Of a DNA stretch of 64,000 nucleotides, positions 26,036-34,201 are shown one piece after another. The notes under the pieces are model-generated. The model was given only the letters and a program-made list of their open reading frames with translations. It was not told the DNA's origin and searched no databases. Both the position numbers and the translations under genes were made by a program. The stretch covers positions 1-64,000 of the forward strand of contig NZ_LEKU01000025.1 in assembly GCF_009932355.1 (NCBI RefSeq), written 5' to 3'. Each line of letters begins with the position of its first letter. Position 1 is the first letter of the stretch. This DNA comes from Riemerella anatipestifer_E (lineage in GTDB: Bacteria > Bacteroidota > Bacteroidia > Flavobacteriales > Weeksellaceae).

Positions 26036-26803
26036 ATGACGATTACCTTAGAAGACGGAAAAAAAATCTACTTCGCTTCCGACCAGCACTTCGGCGCTCC
26101 CACTCTAGAAGCCAGTAAACTTAGAGAACAAAAGTTTGTGCAATGGCTAGAAGACATTCGGGAAGATGCACAAGTGCTGTTCCTTATGGGAGATTTGTTT
26201 GATTTTTGGCACGAGTGGCAGTTTGTAGTTCCTAAAGGCTTCGTGAGGGTGCTTGGTAAATTAGCCGAACTTAAAGACCAAGGCATAGACCTCTACTTTT
26301 TTGTAGGTAACCACGACCTATGGATGAAAGACTACTTTGAGAAAGAACTCGGAATACCCGTTTTTTTTGAAAAAAGATACGCCACCATCAATGGCAAAAG
26401 GTTTCTCCTTGCCCACGGCGATGGTTTAGGTCCTGGCGATAAGGGCTACAAAAGAATGAAAAAGGTATTTACCAACCCTCTAGCTCAGTGGTTGTTCAAG
26501 TGGATTCACCCCGATATTTCAATGAGGATTGCCCTGTACCTTTCTCAAAAAAACAAAATGATAAGTGGAGAAGAAGACAAAGAATTTTTGGGCGAAGATA
26601 AGGAGTTCTTAATACAGTATTCCAAAGAAAAACTAAAATCAGAACACATAGACTATTTCGTATTTGGGCACAGACACCTCCCAATGATTTTGGAAGTGGG
26701 AGCAGGAGCCTCTTATGTTAATCTAGGCGATTGGATTTCTTACTATTCTTATGGTGTTTTTGATGGCTCTCAATTTCAGCTTAAATACCTAAGCAACTTA
26801 TGA
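26036..26803 (+). CDS. lpxH: UDP-2,3-diacylglucosamine diphosphatase (LpxH-type)
   Basis: A 255-residue calcineurin-like phosphoesterase, most likely the lipid A pathway hydrolase that makes lipid X from UDP-2,3-diacylglucosamine. All five metal-binding blocks are present: ASDQHFG near residue 15, GDLFDFW near 51, GNHD near 90, AHGDG near 125 and FGHRH near 205. The general phosphoesterase fold is certain. The LpxH assignment rests on length and on the DQHFG and GDLFDFWHEW forms common in this phylum. lpxB also occurs in the window. It follows queD by 27 nt and overlaps the next gene by 4 nt (ATGA). Confidence 0.82.
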   Translation: MTITLEDGKKIYFASDQHFGAPTLEASKLREQKFVQWLEDIREDAQVLFLMGDLFDFWHEWQFVVPKGFVRVLGKLAELKDQGIDLYFFVGNHDLWMKDYFEKELGIPVFFEKRYATINGKRFLLAHGDGLGPGDKGYKRMKKVFTNPLAQWLFKWIHPDISMRIALYLSQKNKMISGEEDKEFLGEDKEFLIQYSKEKLKSEHIDYFVFGHRHLPMILEVGAGASYVNLGDWISYYSYGVFDGSQFQLKYLSNL

Positions 26804-27642
26804 GTGAATTCACCCTTACCACTTCCGATGGCTACCCTCTTGCGGTAAGCCTCTTTAAACCAGAAGCAGAGAATACGAATGGTAAATTATTACTCATCAA
26901 TTCAGCAACAGGAGTAAAACAATATGTCTATTACAATTTTGCCAAATACCTAATGGCGAAAGGATACACGGTAATTACTTATGATTATAGAGGTATCGCA
27001 TCTTCTAAACCCGCTAAAATAAAAGGCTTTAAAGCCAGTATGAGGCTATGGGGAACCGAAGACTATAAAACATTAACCAACTACATCAAAATACATTTCT
27101 CTCATTACGAGAAATATATTATGGGGCATTCTGTAGGAGCTTTGATTACAGGAATGAACCCAGACACTAATATTTTTAAAAAGATAATATTTATAGGAGC
27201 TCAAGACGCTTATGTAAAACACTTAGATTCTAAAACTAGATGGGCTGCTTACCTAGGTTTTGGTATACTGCAACCTATGCTTACCGAAATGTTAGGGTAT
27301 TTCCCTGCCTCTATTCTTGGTCTAGGAGAATCTCTTCCAAAGGGTGTGGCTTACGATTGGAGAAGGCTTATTCTTAACAAAAAATCTACTCTTAAACTCC
27401 TAGAGATGTCTTATAACTATACAGAGCACCTTCATCAGGATACTTTGGTTCTCTATGCCGATGATGACAACTGGCTCACAGAAAAAGGTGTTAAAAGTTT
27501 AATGAACACTTATCATAATCTGAAACCAGAATATCATATCATAAAATCTGAACTTTCTCCTAAAAACGATATCGGACATATCAACTTTTTTAGAAGTTAC
27601 AACGCTCCATTATGGCACATTGTAGAAGATTACTTGAAATAA
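26800..27642 (+). CDS. Alpha/beta hydrolase
   Basis: A 280-residue alpha/beta-hydrolase, cytosolic, with no signal peptide. The nucleophile elbow GHSVGAL (serine near residue 110) is present, as are the acid in LVLYADDDNWL near residue 224 and the final histidine in IGHINFF near residue 251. The oxyanion strand LLLINSATGVKQYVYYNFAKYLMAKGY is of the YheT/serine aminopeptidase-like type. The substrate is unknown. The 4-nt overlap with lpxH shows translational coupling, but no lipid A step calls for such an enzyme, so coupling may be only organisational. A bidirectional terminator follows directly. Confidence 0.85.
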   Translation: MSEFTLTTSDGYPLAVSLFKPEAENTNGKLLLINSATGVKQYVYYNFAKYLMAKGYTVITYDYRGIASSKPAKIKGFKASMRLWGTEDYKTLTNYIKIHFSHYEKYIMGHSVGALITGMNPDTNIFKKIIFIGAQDAYVKHLDSKTRWAAYLGFGILQPMLTEMLGYFPASILGLGESLPKGVAYDWRRLILNKKSTLKLLEMSYNYTEHLHQDTLVLYADDDNWLTEKGVKSLMNTYHNLKPEYHIIKSELSPKNDIGHINFFRSYNAPLWHIVEDYLK

Positions 27643-27675
27643 AAAATCCAACACGATTATCGTGTTGGATTTTTT
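27641..27675. terminator. Bidirectional terminator between convergent genes
   Basis: A 16-bp perfect stem (27641-27656 with 27660-27675) with a TTA loop has A/T tracts on both sides. It serves the hydrolase gene from the left and the oligopeptidase gene from the right. Confidence 0.9.
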
Positions 27676-27698
27676 ATTTTGAAGGCGTGCATTATACC

Positions 27699-29813
27699 TT
27701 ACTTTTTAAGATTTCTAATGCCCATTTCATAAAGAGCAAAGCTCATTAAGTCGGCATTTTCGCCTATCACTTGGTCGGTAGAACGCCCCGCTCCATGTCC
27801 TGCATTCATTTCTATTCTAACAAGTGCTGGGTTAGAACAAGTCTGTTTTTCTTGTAATTCTGCTCCAAACTTAAACGAGTGTGCAGGAACTACCCTATCG
27901 TCGTGGTCGCTAGTAATAATCATAGTAGAAGGGTAGCAAACGCCTTTCTTAACATTGTGTACAGGAGAGTAAGATTTTAGATATTCAAACATCTCTTTGC
28001 TATCTTGTGCCGTACCATAATCGTACGCCCACCCTGCTCCTGCAGTAAAGGTGTGATACCTCAACATATCCAAAACACCCACCCCAGGGAAAGCTACTTT
28101 GGCAAGGTCAGGACGCATCGTCATTGTAGCACCCACAAGCAGACCTCCGTTAGAACGCCCAGAAAGTGCCATAAATTCAGGAGAAGTATAACCTTTAGAT
28201 TGTAAGTATTCGCCAGCCGCTATAAAATCATTAAATACATTTTTCTTTTGCATTTTGGTTCCTGCATCGTGCCATTTTTTACCATACTCGCCACCACCTC
28301 TAATGTTAGGCACAGCGTAGATGCCTCCGTTTTCCATCCATACCGCATTTACCACAGAGAACGAAGGCGTTAAACTAATATTAAACCCTCCGTAAGAATA
28401 AAGAATCGTAGGATTTTTACCATCTAGCTTAATACCTTTTTTATAGTTGATAGTCATTGGAACTTTAGTGCCATCTTTAGAAGTGTAGAACACTTGCTCC
28501 GAAACAAAATCATCTGGATTAAATTTAACCTTTGGCTTTTGATACACCGAAGATGCTCCCGTTTCTACATTGAATTTATAAATCGTATTAGGTGTAATAT
28601 AGCTTGTGAAAGCATAGTACAATTCTTTTTCAGAATCTTTACCAGAAAATCCTCCTGCGGTGCCTTTACCCGGAAGAGTAATATCTCTCACTTTCTTTCC
28701 GTTGTAATCCATCTGCTGTACTAATGTTACGGCATCTTTCATATAATTAGCAAAGATATAGCCTCCTCCTGTGGATACTCTTAGTACATTTTCCGTTTCA
28801 GGAATCACATCTGTCAAAACGCTAGGCTTTTTAATATCAAACTTCACTAACCTCATATTTGGAGCTCCTTTATCCGTAAGAGCATAGATATAATCTCCTT
28901 TAGTATCTAACACATTAGTGTTATAGTCATATCCTTGTTGAATAGGAACAAAATCTGTATTGTTTTTTAAATCTTTAATGTAAAGCTCGTTACCACTAGT
29001 TGCGTTAGCCGCAGAAAGGATAAGATAACGCTGGTCTTCGGAAACTTCAGCTCCGATATATCTTCTCTTAAAGTTTTCGCCACCTATGATAAGTTGGTCT
29101 TGAGACTGCTTAGTTCCTAACTTGTGGAAATACACCTTATGCATATCGGTCTTAGCAGAAAGTACACTTCCATCTGGTTTATCGTAGCTAGAGTAGAAAA
29201 AACCTTCGTCTCCTAACCAAGAAATCCCACTAAATTTAACATCTACTAAAGTTTCGTCTATTTGTTTTTTAGTAATTGCATCTAAGATGATGATTTTGTT
29301 CCAATCGCTACCACCTTCCGAAATTTTATAAGCTACTAAATTACCTTTCTTATTAAACGAAATACCCGCTAGAGAAGTTGTCCCATCTTTAGAAAACTGA
29401 TTAGGGTCTAAGAATACCTCTGTATTGCCATTCTTATCTTTTCTATACAATACTGATTGAGCTTGTAGCCCGTCATTTTTGTAGAAATAGGTATAATCAC
29501 CCTCTTTAAAAGGAGCAGAAATTTTTTCGTAGTTCCACATATCTTTCAGTTGAGCTTTAATCTCGTCACGGAAAGAGATTTGGTCTAGATAGTTCTGCGT
29601 AAAAGCCACTTGTCTCTTTACCCAATCTTTGGTATCCTCCGCACGGTCGTCCTCCAGCCAACGGTAAGGGTCTTGTACTTGTGTACCAAAGTAAGTATCG
29701 GTATGGTTTACTTTTTTAGTTTCAGGATAATTCATTTTAGCGGTTTTTTGTTGAGTGCTACAAGACACCAAAGCCACAGCAGCCACTCCTAAATACAAAT
29801 GTTTAAACTTCAT
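27699..29813 (-). CDS. Prolyl oligopeptidase family lipoprotein (S9A)
   Basis: A 704-residue S9 serine peptidase of the prolyl oligopeptidase group, which cleaves short peptides, usually after proline. The signal peptide ends in LVSC, with the lipid-anchor cysteine at C18, so it is probably membrane-tethered in the periplasm or on the outer membrane. The beta-propeller domain (about residues 90-430) opens with the diagnostic YPETKKVNHTDTYFG and DPYRWLEDD. The catalytic triad is in place: serine in SGRSNGG near residue 556, aspartate in SDHDDRVVP near 642, histidine in NAGHGAG near 678. It may help degrade imported or external peptides. Confidence 0.93.
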   Translation of the reverse strand: MKFKHLYLGVAAVALVSCSTQQKTAKMNYPETKKVNHTDTYFGTQVQDPYRWLEDDRAEDTKDWVKRQVAFTQNYLDQISFRDEIKAQLKDMWNYEKISAPFKEGDYTYFYKNDGLQAQSVLYRKDKNGNTEVFLDPNQFSKDGTTSLAGISFNKKGNLVAYKISEGGSDWNKIIILDAITKKQIDETLVDVKFSGISWLGDEGFFYSSYDKPDGSVLSAKTDMHKVYFHKLGTKQSQDQLIIGGENFKRRYIGAEVSEDQRYLILSAANATSGNELYIKDLKNNTDFVPIQQGYDYNTNVLDTKGDYIYALTDKGAPNMRLVKFDIKKPSVLTDVIPETENVLRVSTGGGYIFANYMKDAVTLVQQMDYNGKKVRDITLPGKGTAGGFSGKDSEKELYYAFTSYITPNTIYKFNVETGASSVYQKPKVKFNPDDFVSEQVFYTSKDGTKVPMTINYKKGIKLDGKNPTILYSYGGFNISLTPSFSVVNAVWMENGGIYAVPNIRGGGEYGKKWHDAGTKMQKKNVFNDFIAAGEYLQSKGYTSPEFMALSGRSNGGLLVGATMTMRPDLAKVAFPGVGVLDMLRYHTFTAGAGWAYDYGTAQDSKEMFEYLKSYSPVHNVKKGVCYPSTMIITSDHDDRVVPAHSFKFGAELQEKQTCSNPALVRIEMNAGHGAGRSTDQVIGENADLMSFALYEMGIRNLKK

Positions 29814-29827
29814 AACTAATAATAAAT

Positions 29828-30277
29828 TTAAGATTCTAATATTTGAGCCGAATGCTCCTTTGTTTTTACTTTATCTATAATTCTTGTACACACACCATTT
29901 TCATCAAAAATAAAGGTGGTACGAACGATACCCATAAACTCCTTTCCCATAAACTTTTTAAGTTGCCATACCCCAAAAGCCTCTATGATTTGCCTTTCTT
30001 CATCGGCTAGAAGGTCGTAAGGGAAGTTAAATTTATCGTAAAATTTCTTTTGTTTTTCCACAGAATCGGCACTCACACCCAAAAGAATATAGCCTTGCTT
30101 TTGTAAAGACTCGTAGTTCTCGCTTAAATTACACGCCTCTGCTGTGCACCCTGGCGTATTGGCTTTAGGATAAAAGAATATCACTAATTTTTTACCCTTA
30201 AAGTCTGATGCACTCACCTCTTTTCCGTCTTGATTTTTTACTGTAAAAGCAGGAAGGCTATCACCTATGTTTATCAT
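29828..30277 (-). CDS. bcp: Thioredoxin-dependent peroxiredoxin (Bcp/PrxQ)
   Basis: A 149-residue peroxiredoxin of the Bcp/PrxQ class, which reduces hydroperoxides using thioredoxin. The peroxidatic and likely resolving cysteines stand five residues apart in PGCTAEACN (about C45 and C50), the atypical two-cysteine pattern. The fold's FYPKANTPGC and GVSADSVEKQ segments are clear. It is cytosolic and of normal length. Its promoter overlaps the beginning of the divergent nth gene. Confidence 0.93.
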   Translation of the reverse strand: MINIGDSLPAFTVKNQDGKEVSASDFKGKKLVIFFYPKANTPGCTAEACNLSENYESLQKQGYILLGVSADSVEKQKKFYDKFNFPYDLLADEERQIIEAFGVWQLKKFMGKEFMGIVRTTFIFDENGVCTRIIDKVKTKEHSAQILES

Positions 30278-30283
30278 AATGTT

Positions 30284-30291
30284 TATTTTTG
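30284..30291 (+). promoter_or_regulatory. -7 box of nth
   Basis: TATTTTTG lies 18 nt before the nth ATG. There is no good -33 element, and the box sits next to the bcp -7 box on the other strand. Confidence 0.35.
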
Positions 30292-30294
30292 TCC

Positions 30295-30325
30295 CAAATT
30301 TAGTTTAAAATGACCAAAAAACAAA
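30295..30325 (-). promoter_or_regulatory. bcp promoter, overlapping nth start
   Basis: TTTG (30325-30322), a 19-nt spacer and TAAATTTG (30302-30295) on the minus strand match both elements. The -33 box lies inside the nth coding sequence. Confidence 0.65.
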
Positions 30326-30930
30326 GAGCCGAAATCATCATACAAGAGTTAGAACGCCTATATCCCGAAACGCCTATACCTCTAGACCACAAAGACCCAT
30401 ACACCTTGCTAGTTGCCGTGGCTCTTTCGGCACAAACTACCGACAAGAAAGTAAATGAAGTAACGCCCCACCTATTTGCCGTAGCAGACACTCCTTTCAA
30501 AATGAAAGAGTTGGAAATTGATGAAATTAAAAATTTAATTAAAGAAATAGGTCTTTCAAACACCAAAGCTAAAAACCTTAAAGCAATGGCAGAGCTATTG
30601 GTAGAACGACACCAAGGCATAGTTCCCCAATCTTTTGAAGAGTTGGAAGCCTTACCTGGTGTGGGACACAAGACGGCTTCAGTAGTGATGAGCCAAGCCT
30701 TTGGCGTTCCTGCTTTTCCTGTGGATACTCATATCCATAGACTGATGACTCAATGGAAACTCACTTCTGGAAAAAATGTAACCGAAACCGAAAAAGATGC
30801 TAAAAAGATTTTTCCAAAAGACAAATGGAATAGCTTACATCTGCAAATTATTTTTTATGGTAGAGAATACTCTCCCGCTAGAGGTAAAGGCGATAAAGAT
30901 TTTATTACCAAAATGCTTTTTGAAAAGTAA
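30310..30930 (+). CDS. nth: Endonuclease III family DNA glycosylase lacking Fe-S cysteines
   Basis: A 206-residue HhH-GPD DNA glycosylase/AP lyase of the endonuclease III family, repairing oxidised pyrimidines. The helix-hairpin-helix LPGVGHKTASVV supplies the catalytic lysine K121, and D139 in PVDTHIHRL is the conserved aspartate. The four C-terminal cysteines that hold the [4Fe-4S] cluster in E. coli Nth are absent. The tail reads GREYSPARGKGDKDF and the protein contains no cysteine at all. It must fold without the cluster, so MutY-like or cluster-based sensing is excluded. Everything else fits Nth. Confidence 0.9.
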   Translation: MTKKQRAEIIIQELERLYPETPIPLDHKDPYTLLVAVALSAQTTDKKVNEVTPHLFAVADTPFKMKELEIDEIKNLIKEIGLSNTKAKNLKAMAELLVERHQGIVPQSFEELEALPGVGHKTASVVMSQAFGVPAFPVDTHIHRLMTQWKLTSGKNVTETEKDAKKIFPKDKWNSLHLQIIFYGREYSPARGKGDKDFITKMLFEK

Positions 30931-30962
30931 GAGAATTTAACTTACCAAAAAAATTAACTATA

Positions 30963-32477
30963 CTATCTATTTAGTTCAAGAATAGGGTCTATATATTCCC
31001 TATCGTTGCTTAGACGAGGAACTTTGTTTTGTCCACCTAGTTTCCCTCTACTTTCCAACCAATCGTAAAATAAGTTAGCTCTAGCGATATGAATCACAGG
31101 CTTTTTAAGCGTCATATCATTATAACGCTTGGCTTCGTAGTCGGAGTTGATGGCTTTTAAAGTTTCGTCAAACACCTTTTCAAAAGTTGCCATATCGTTA
31201 GGAACTTGGCTGAATTCTATAACCCACTCGTGAGCCCCACTTTCACTTCCTTTCATAAAGATAGGAGCGGCGGTATAGTCAGTTATCTTAGCAGCGGTTG
31301 CTTCACACGCTTTTTGCAAAGCCATTTCGGCATTATCAATCATCAATTCCTCTCCAAAAGCGTTGATGTAGTGTTTGGTTCTTCCCGATATTTTGATGCG
31401 ATAAGGGTCGGTGCTGGTAAATCTCACGGTGTCGCCTATTAAGTAACGCCAAAGCCCTCCATTAGTAGTAATTACCACAGCATAGTTTTTACCCACTTCT
31501 ACCTCTTCTAGCGGAATTGCCTTAAGATTGGTCTCGGAAAAATGTTCCATAGGAATAAATTCGTAGAAAATCCCATAATCTAACATTAGTAACATTTCAT
31601 CACTATCAGATCTATCTTGAATGCCGAAAAACCCTTCGGAAGCGTTGTAAATTTCGTAATAATTGATGTCTTTCCCAATGAGCTCCTTGTATTGCTCTCT
31701 ATAAGGTTTAAAGCTAATCCCTCCGTGGAAAAACACTTCCAAATTAGGCCAAAGTTCAGAGATGGAACCTTTGCCTGTTTCTTTCAAGATGCGTTGTAAT
31801 AGCACCATCATCCAGCTAGGCACTCCTGTAAGGCTTCCTACATCTTCTTGCCTTACTTCGGATACAATGGCTTTCAGTTTAGTTTCCCACTCGGACATCA
31901 GTGAGGTTTTTTTGCTAGGTGTGGTGGTAATTTCTACCCAAAAAGGCAAATTTTCTATTAAAATCGCCGATAAATCTCCAAACTTAGTATTAAAATCCTC
32001 ATATAGCTCTGAGCTTCCTCCGAGTCTTAAATTTTTATATTGAAATAAAGTGTTTTCTGGGTGATTGTTGGCGTAGATAGACACTAAATCTTTCCCTGCT
32101 TTGAAGTGACAATCCTCTAGACTTTCATCAGAAATTGGGATAAATTTACTTTTAGCATTAGTGGTTCCAGAAGACTTTGCGAATTTTCTGATGTAGCCAT
32201 TCCATATTACATCTTTTTCGCCTTTTCTTGCCCTTTCTATATAAGGCTCAAAATCTTCATAGGTTACAATGGGAACTTGATTACAAAAATCCTGATAGCT
32301 AGAAATATTTTTAAATCCGTATTCTTTTCCGTACACCGTTTCTTCAGCTTTGAAGAGTTGTGAAAAAAGAATACCCTTTTGTGTTTCTATAGGATGCTTA
32401 ATAAAATTTTGTATCTGATCCATTCTTTGGCGAATGAACCAATTTACCACCGTATTGAAGAGAACCTTTGTTGCCAT
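30963..32477 (-). CDS. GH3 auxin-responsive promoter family protein (ANL-type acyl ligase)
   Basis: A protein of about 504 residues in the GH3 family, acyl-adenylate enzymes that in plants conjugate hormone acids to amino acids. Visible segments include the ATP loop FAKSSGTTNAKSKFIPIS near residue 103, YNASEGFFG near 277 and GRTKHYINAFGEELM near 358. Bacterial members are found in Bacteroidota and their substrates are unknown. An upstream TTG would extend the frame by three codons, but it lies inside a TATCTTTG promoter box, so I choose the ATG at 32477. It is convergent with nth. Confidence 0.88.
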   Translation of the reverse strand: MATKVLFNTVVNWFIRQRMDQIQNFIKHPIETQKGILFSQLFKAEETVYGKEYGFKNISSYQDFCNQVPIVTYEDFEPYIERARKGEKDVIWNGYIRKFAKSSGTTNAKSKFIPISDESLEDCHFKAGKDLVSIYANNHPENTLFQYKNLRLGGSSELYEDFNTKFGDLSAILIENLPFWVEITTTPSKKTSLMSEWETKLKAIVSEVRQEDVGSLTGVPSWMMVLLQRILKETGKGSISELWPNLEVFFHGGISFKPYREQYKELIGKDINYYEIYNASEGFFGIQDRSDSDEMLLMLDYGIFYEFIPMEHFSETNLKAIPLEEVEVGKNYAVVITTNGGLWRYLIGDTVRFTSTDPYRIKISGRTKHYINAFGEELMIDNAEMALQKACEATAAKITDYTAAPIFMKGSESGAHEWVIEFSQVPNDMATFEKVFDETLKAINSDYEAKRYNDMTLKKPVIHIARANLFYDWLESRGKLGGQNKVPRLSNDREYIDPILELNR

Positions 32478-32483
32478 ACCGAG

Positions 32484-32491
32484 CAAAGATA
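32484..32491 (-). promoter_or_regulatory. -7 box of GH3-family gene
   Basis: TATCTTTG on the minus strand ends 6 nt before the ATG at 32477, implying a near-leaderless transcript. No convincing -33 box is visible. Confidence 0.4.
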
Positions 32492-32602
32492 ATACTTTTT
32501 CTGTTTTGTTTAGACATCATAAGAACCCATAAATATCAGTTTCATAAATTCTTTTTGTGCCAAAAAACTTCAATAATATTAGAAACTTGCGTTTACATTC
32601 TG

Positions 32603-32610
32603 TAAATTTG
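32603..32610 (+). promoter_or_regulatory. -7 box of gltX
   Basis: TAAATTTG lies 26 nt before the gltX ATG. A degenerate TTAG at 32579-32582 is at the right distance for -33. Confidence 0.4.
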
Positions 32611-32636
32611 CTGTTTCAAAAAAGAATTATCAAAAT

Positions 32637-34148
32637 ATGGAAAAAGTACGCGTTCGTTTTGCACCAAGTCCTACGGGAGCTTTACATTTGGGAGGTGTAA
32701 GAACGGCATTATACGACTATTTGTTTGCAAAACATCATGGAGGCGATTTTGTCCTTAGAATAGAAGATACCGACTCTGCTAGATATGTAGAAGGTGCTGA
32801 AGAATACATCATGGAAGCATTAGAATGGTGTGGCATCGTCCCTGATGAAAGCCCTAAACATGGTGGTCCTTATGCTCCATACAGACAGTCGGAACGAAGA
32901 AGTATCTACGACCAATATACTGACCAAATATTAAAAACAGATTATGCTTACATCGCTTTTGACACTCCAGAAGAGTTAGATGCTATCCGAAAAGAGTTTG
33001 AAAGCAGAGGCGACGTTTTTGCGTACAATTACAGAGCTCGTGGCAGATTGAGAAATAGCATCAGCCTTCCTAAAGAAGAGGTAGAGCAACTACTTGCAGA
33101 AAAAACACCTTATGTGGTAAGGTTTAAAATGCCTGTGGACAGAATTGTAAGCCTCAAGGATATTATCAGAGGGGATTTCAGCGTAAATACCAACGACTTA
33201 GACGATAAAGTTTTAGTGAAAAACGACGGAATGCCAACCTATCATTTCGCTAATATTATTGATGACCACGAAATGAAAATTACTCACGTAATTAGGGGAG
33301 AAGAGTGGTTGCCATCTATGGCGTTGCACGTACTCCTATATGAAGCTATGGGTTGGGACGCTCCAGAGTTCGCTCATTTATCATTGATATTAAAGCCAGA
33401 AGGCAAAGGTAAACTAAGTAAAAGAGATGGAGCTAAGTTTGGGTTCCCTGTTTTCCCATTAGATTTCCAAGACCCCGAAAGCGGAGAAGTTTGGAAAGGG
33501 TACAGAGAATCTGGCTATTTCCCAGAGGCGTTTATAAATATGGTAGCCCTCCTCGGCTGGACTCCAGCAGACGATAAAGAAATTTTATCTATGGAAGAGA
33601 TGGTTCAGGAGTTTGACCTCTACAAAGTACACAAAGCAGGTGCTAGATTTAGTTTAGACAAAGCGAAGTGGTTCAACCATCAATATCTACAACAAAAATC
33701 TAACGACCAACTTTTGGAAGAATTAAAACAAATAGAAGGCGTTAATTCTGAACAAATTTCTGATGAGGTACTTCTGAAAATAGTTTCTCTAATGAAAGAA
33801 AGAGCCACTTTTGTAAAGGATATCTACGAGGAAGGAAAGTTCTTTTTTGAAGCCCCTCAATCTTTTGATGAGAAAGCCGTTAAAAAAGCTTGGAAGGAAG
33901 ATACTCACGGAGTAATGTCTGCTCTAACAACTGTACTAGAAGCTATTTCTTTCGATGCAGAAACCATCAAAAATGCCATTCACGATTTTGCAACAGAACA
34001 TTCTTTAGGTATGGGTAAAGTAATGATGCCTTTGCGTTTGGCACTCGTTGGGGAGCTAAAAGGTCCCGATGTACCAGATTTGATGGCAATCATTGGCAAA
34101 GAAGAAAGCCTTAACAGATTAAAAAAGGCGTTGGAGGTTTTAAAGTAA
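32637..34148 (+). CDS. gltX: Glutamate--tRNA ligase
   Basis: A 503-residue class I aminoacyl-tRNA synthetase charging tRNA-Glu. The HIGH motif appears as HLGG at residues 17-20 in FAPSPTGALHLGGVRTALY. The KMSKS equivalent is KLSKRDG near residue 258. A C-terminal anticodon-binding helical region follows (about 330-503). Length is standard. It is monocistronic or leads accA, which starts 53 nt downstream behind its own -7 box. Whether it also mischarges tRNA-Gln depends on a gatCAB elsewhere, which is not in this window. Confidence 0.97.
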   Translation: MEKVRVRFAPSPTGALHLGGVRTALYDYLFAKHHGGDFVLRIEDTDSARYVEGAEEYIMEALEWCGIVPDESPKHGGPYAPYRQSERRSIYDQYTDQILKTDYAYIAFDTPEELDAIRKEFESRGDVFAYNYRARGRLRNSISLPKEEVEQLLAEKTPYVVRFKMPVDRIVSLKDIIRGDFSVNTNDLDDKVLVKNDGMPTYHFANIIDDHEMKITHVIRGEEWLPSMALHVLLYEAMGWDAPEFAHLSLILKPEGKGKLSKRDGAKFGFPVFPLDFQDPESGEVWKGYRESGYFPEAFINMVALLGWTPADDKEILSMEEMVQEFDLYKVHKAGARFSLDKAKWFNHQYLQQKSNDQLLEELKQIEGVNSEQISDEVLLKIVSLMKERATFVKDIYEEGKFFFEAPQSFDEKAVKKAWKEDTHGVMSALTTVLEAISFDAETIKNAIHDFATEHSLGMGKVMMPLRLALVGELKGPDVPDLMAIIGKEESLNRLKKALEVLK

Positions 34149-34171
34149 AATCTCTTTTATTAAAAAATTAT

Positions 34172-34179
34172 TAAATTTG
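34172..34179 (+). promoter_or_regulatory. -7 box of accA
   Basis: TAAATTTG lies 22 nt before the accA ATG. No clear -33 TTTG is present. Confidence 0.35.
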
Positions 34180-34201
34180 AACGGTAAATTATCTCATCAA
34201 T

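Noticed and set aside
25441..27642. preQ1 riboswitch before queD
   Set aside because: The gap is occupied by the sprA terminator and a -7 box 4 nt before the ATG, so no room remains for an aptamer in the transcript.
30300..30671. Minus-strand frame of 123 codons over nth
   Set aside because: It is antisense to a gene with clear catalytic residues, and its protein is composition-like noise.
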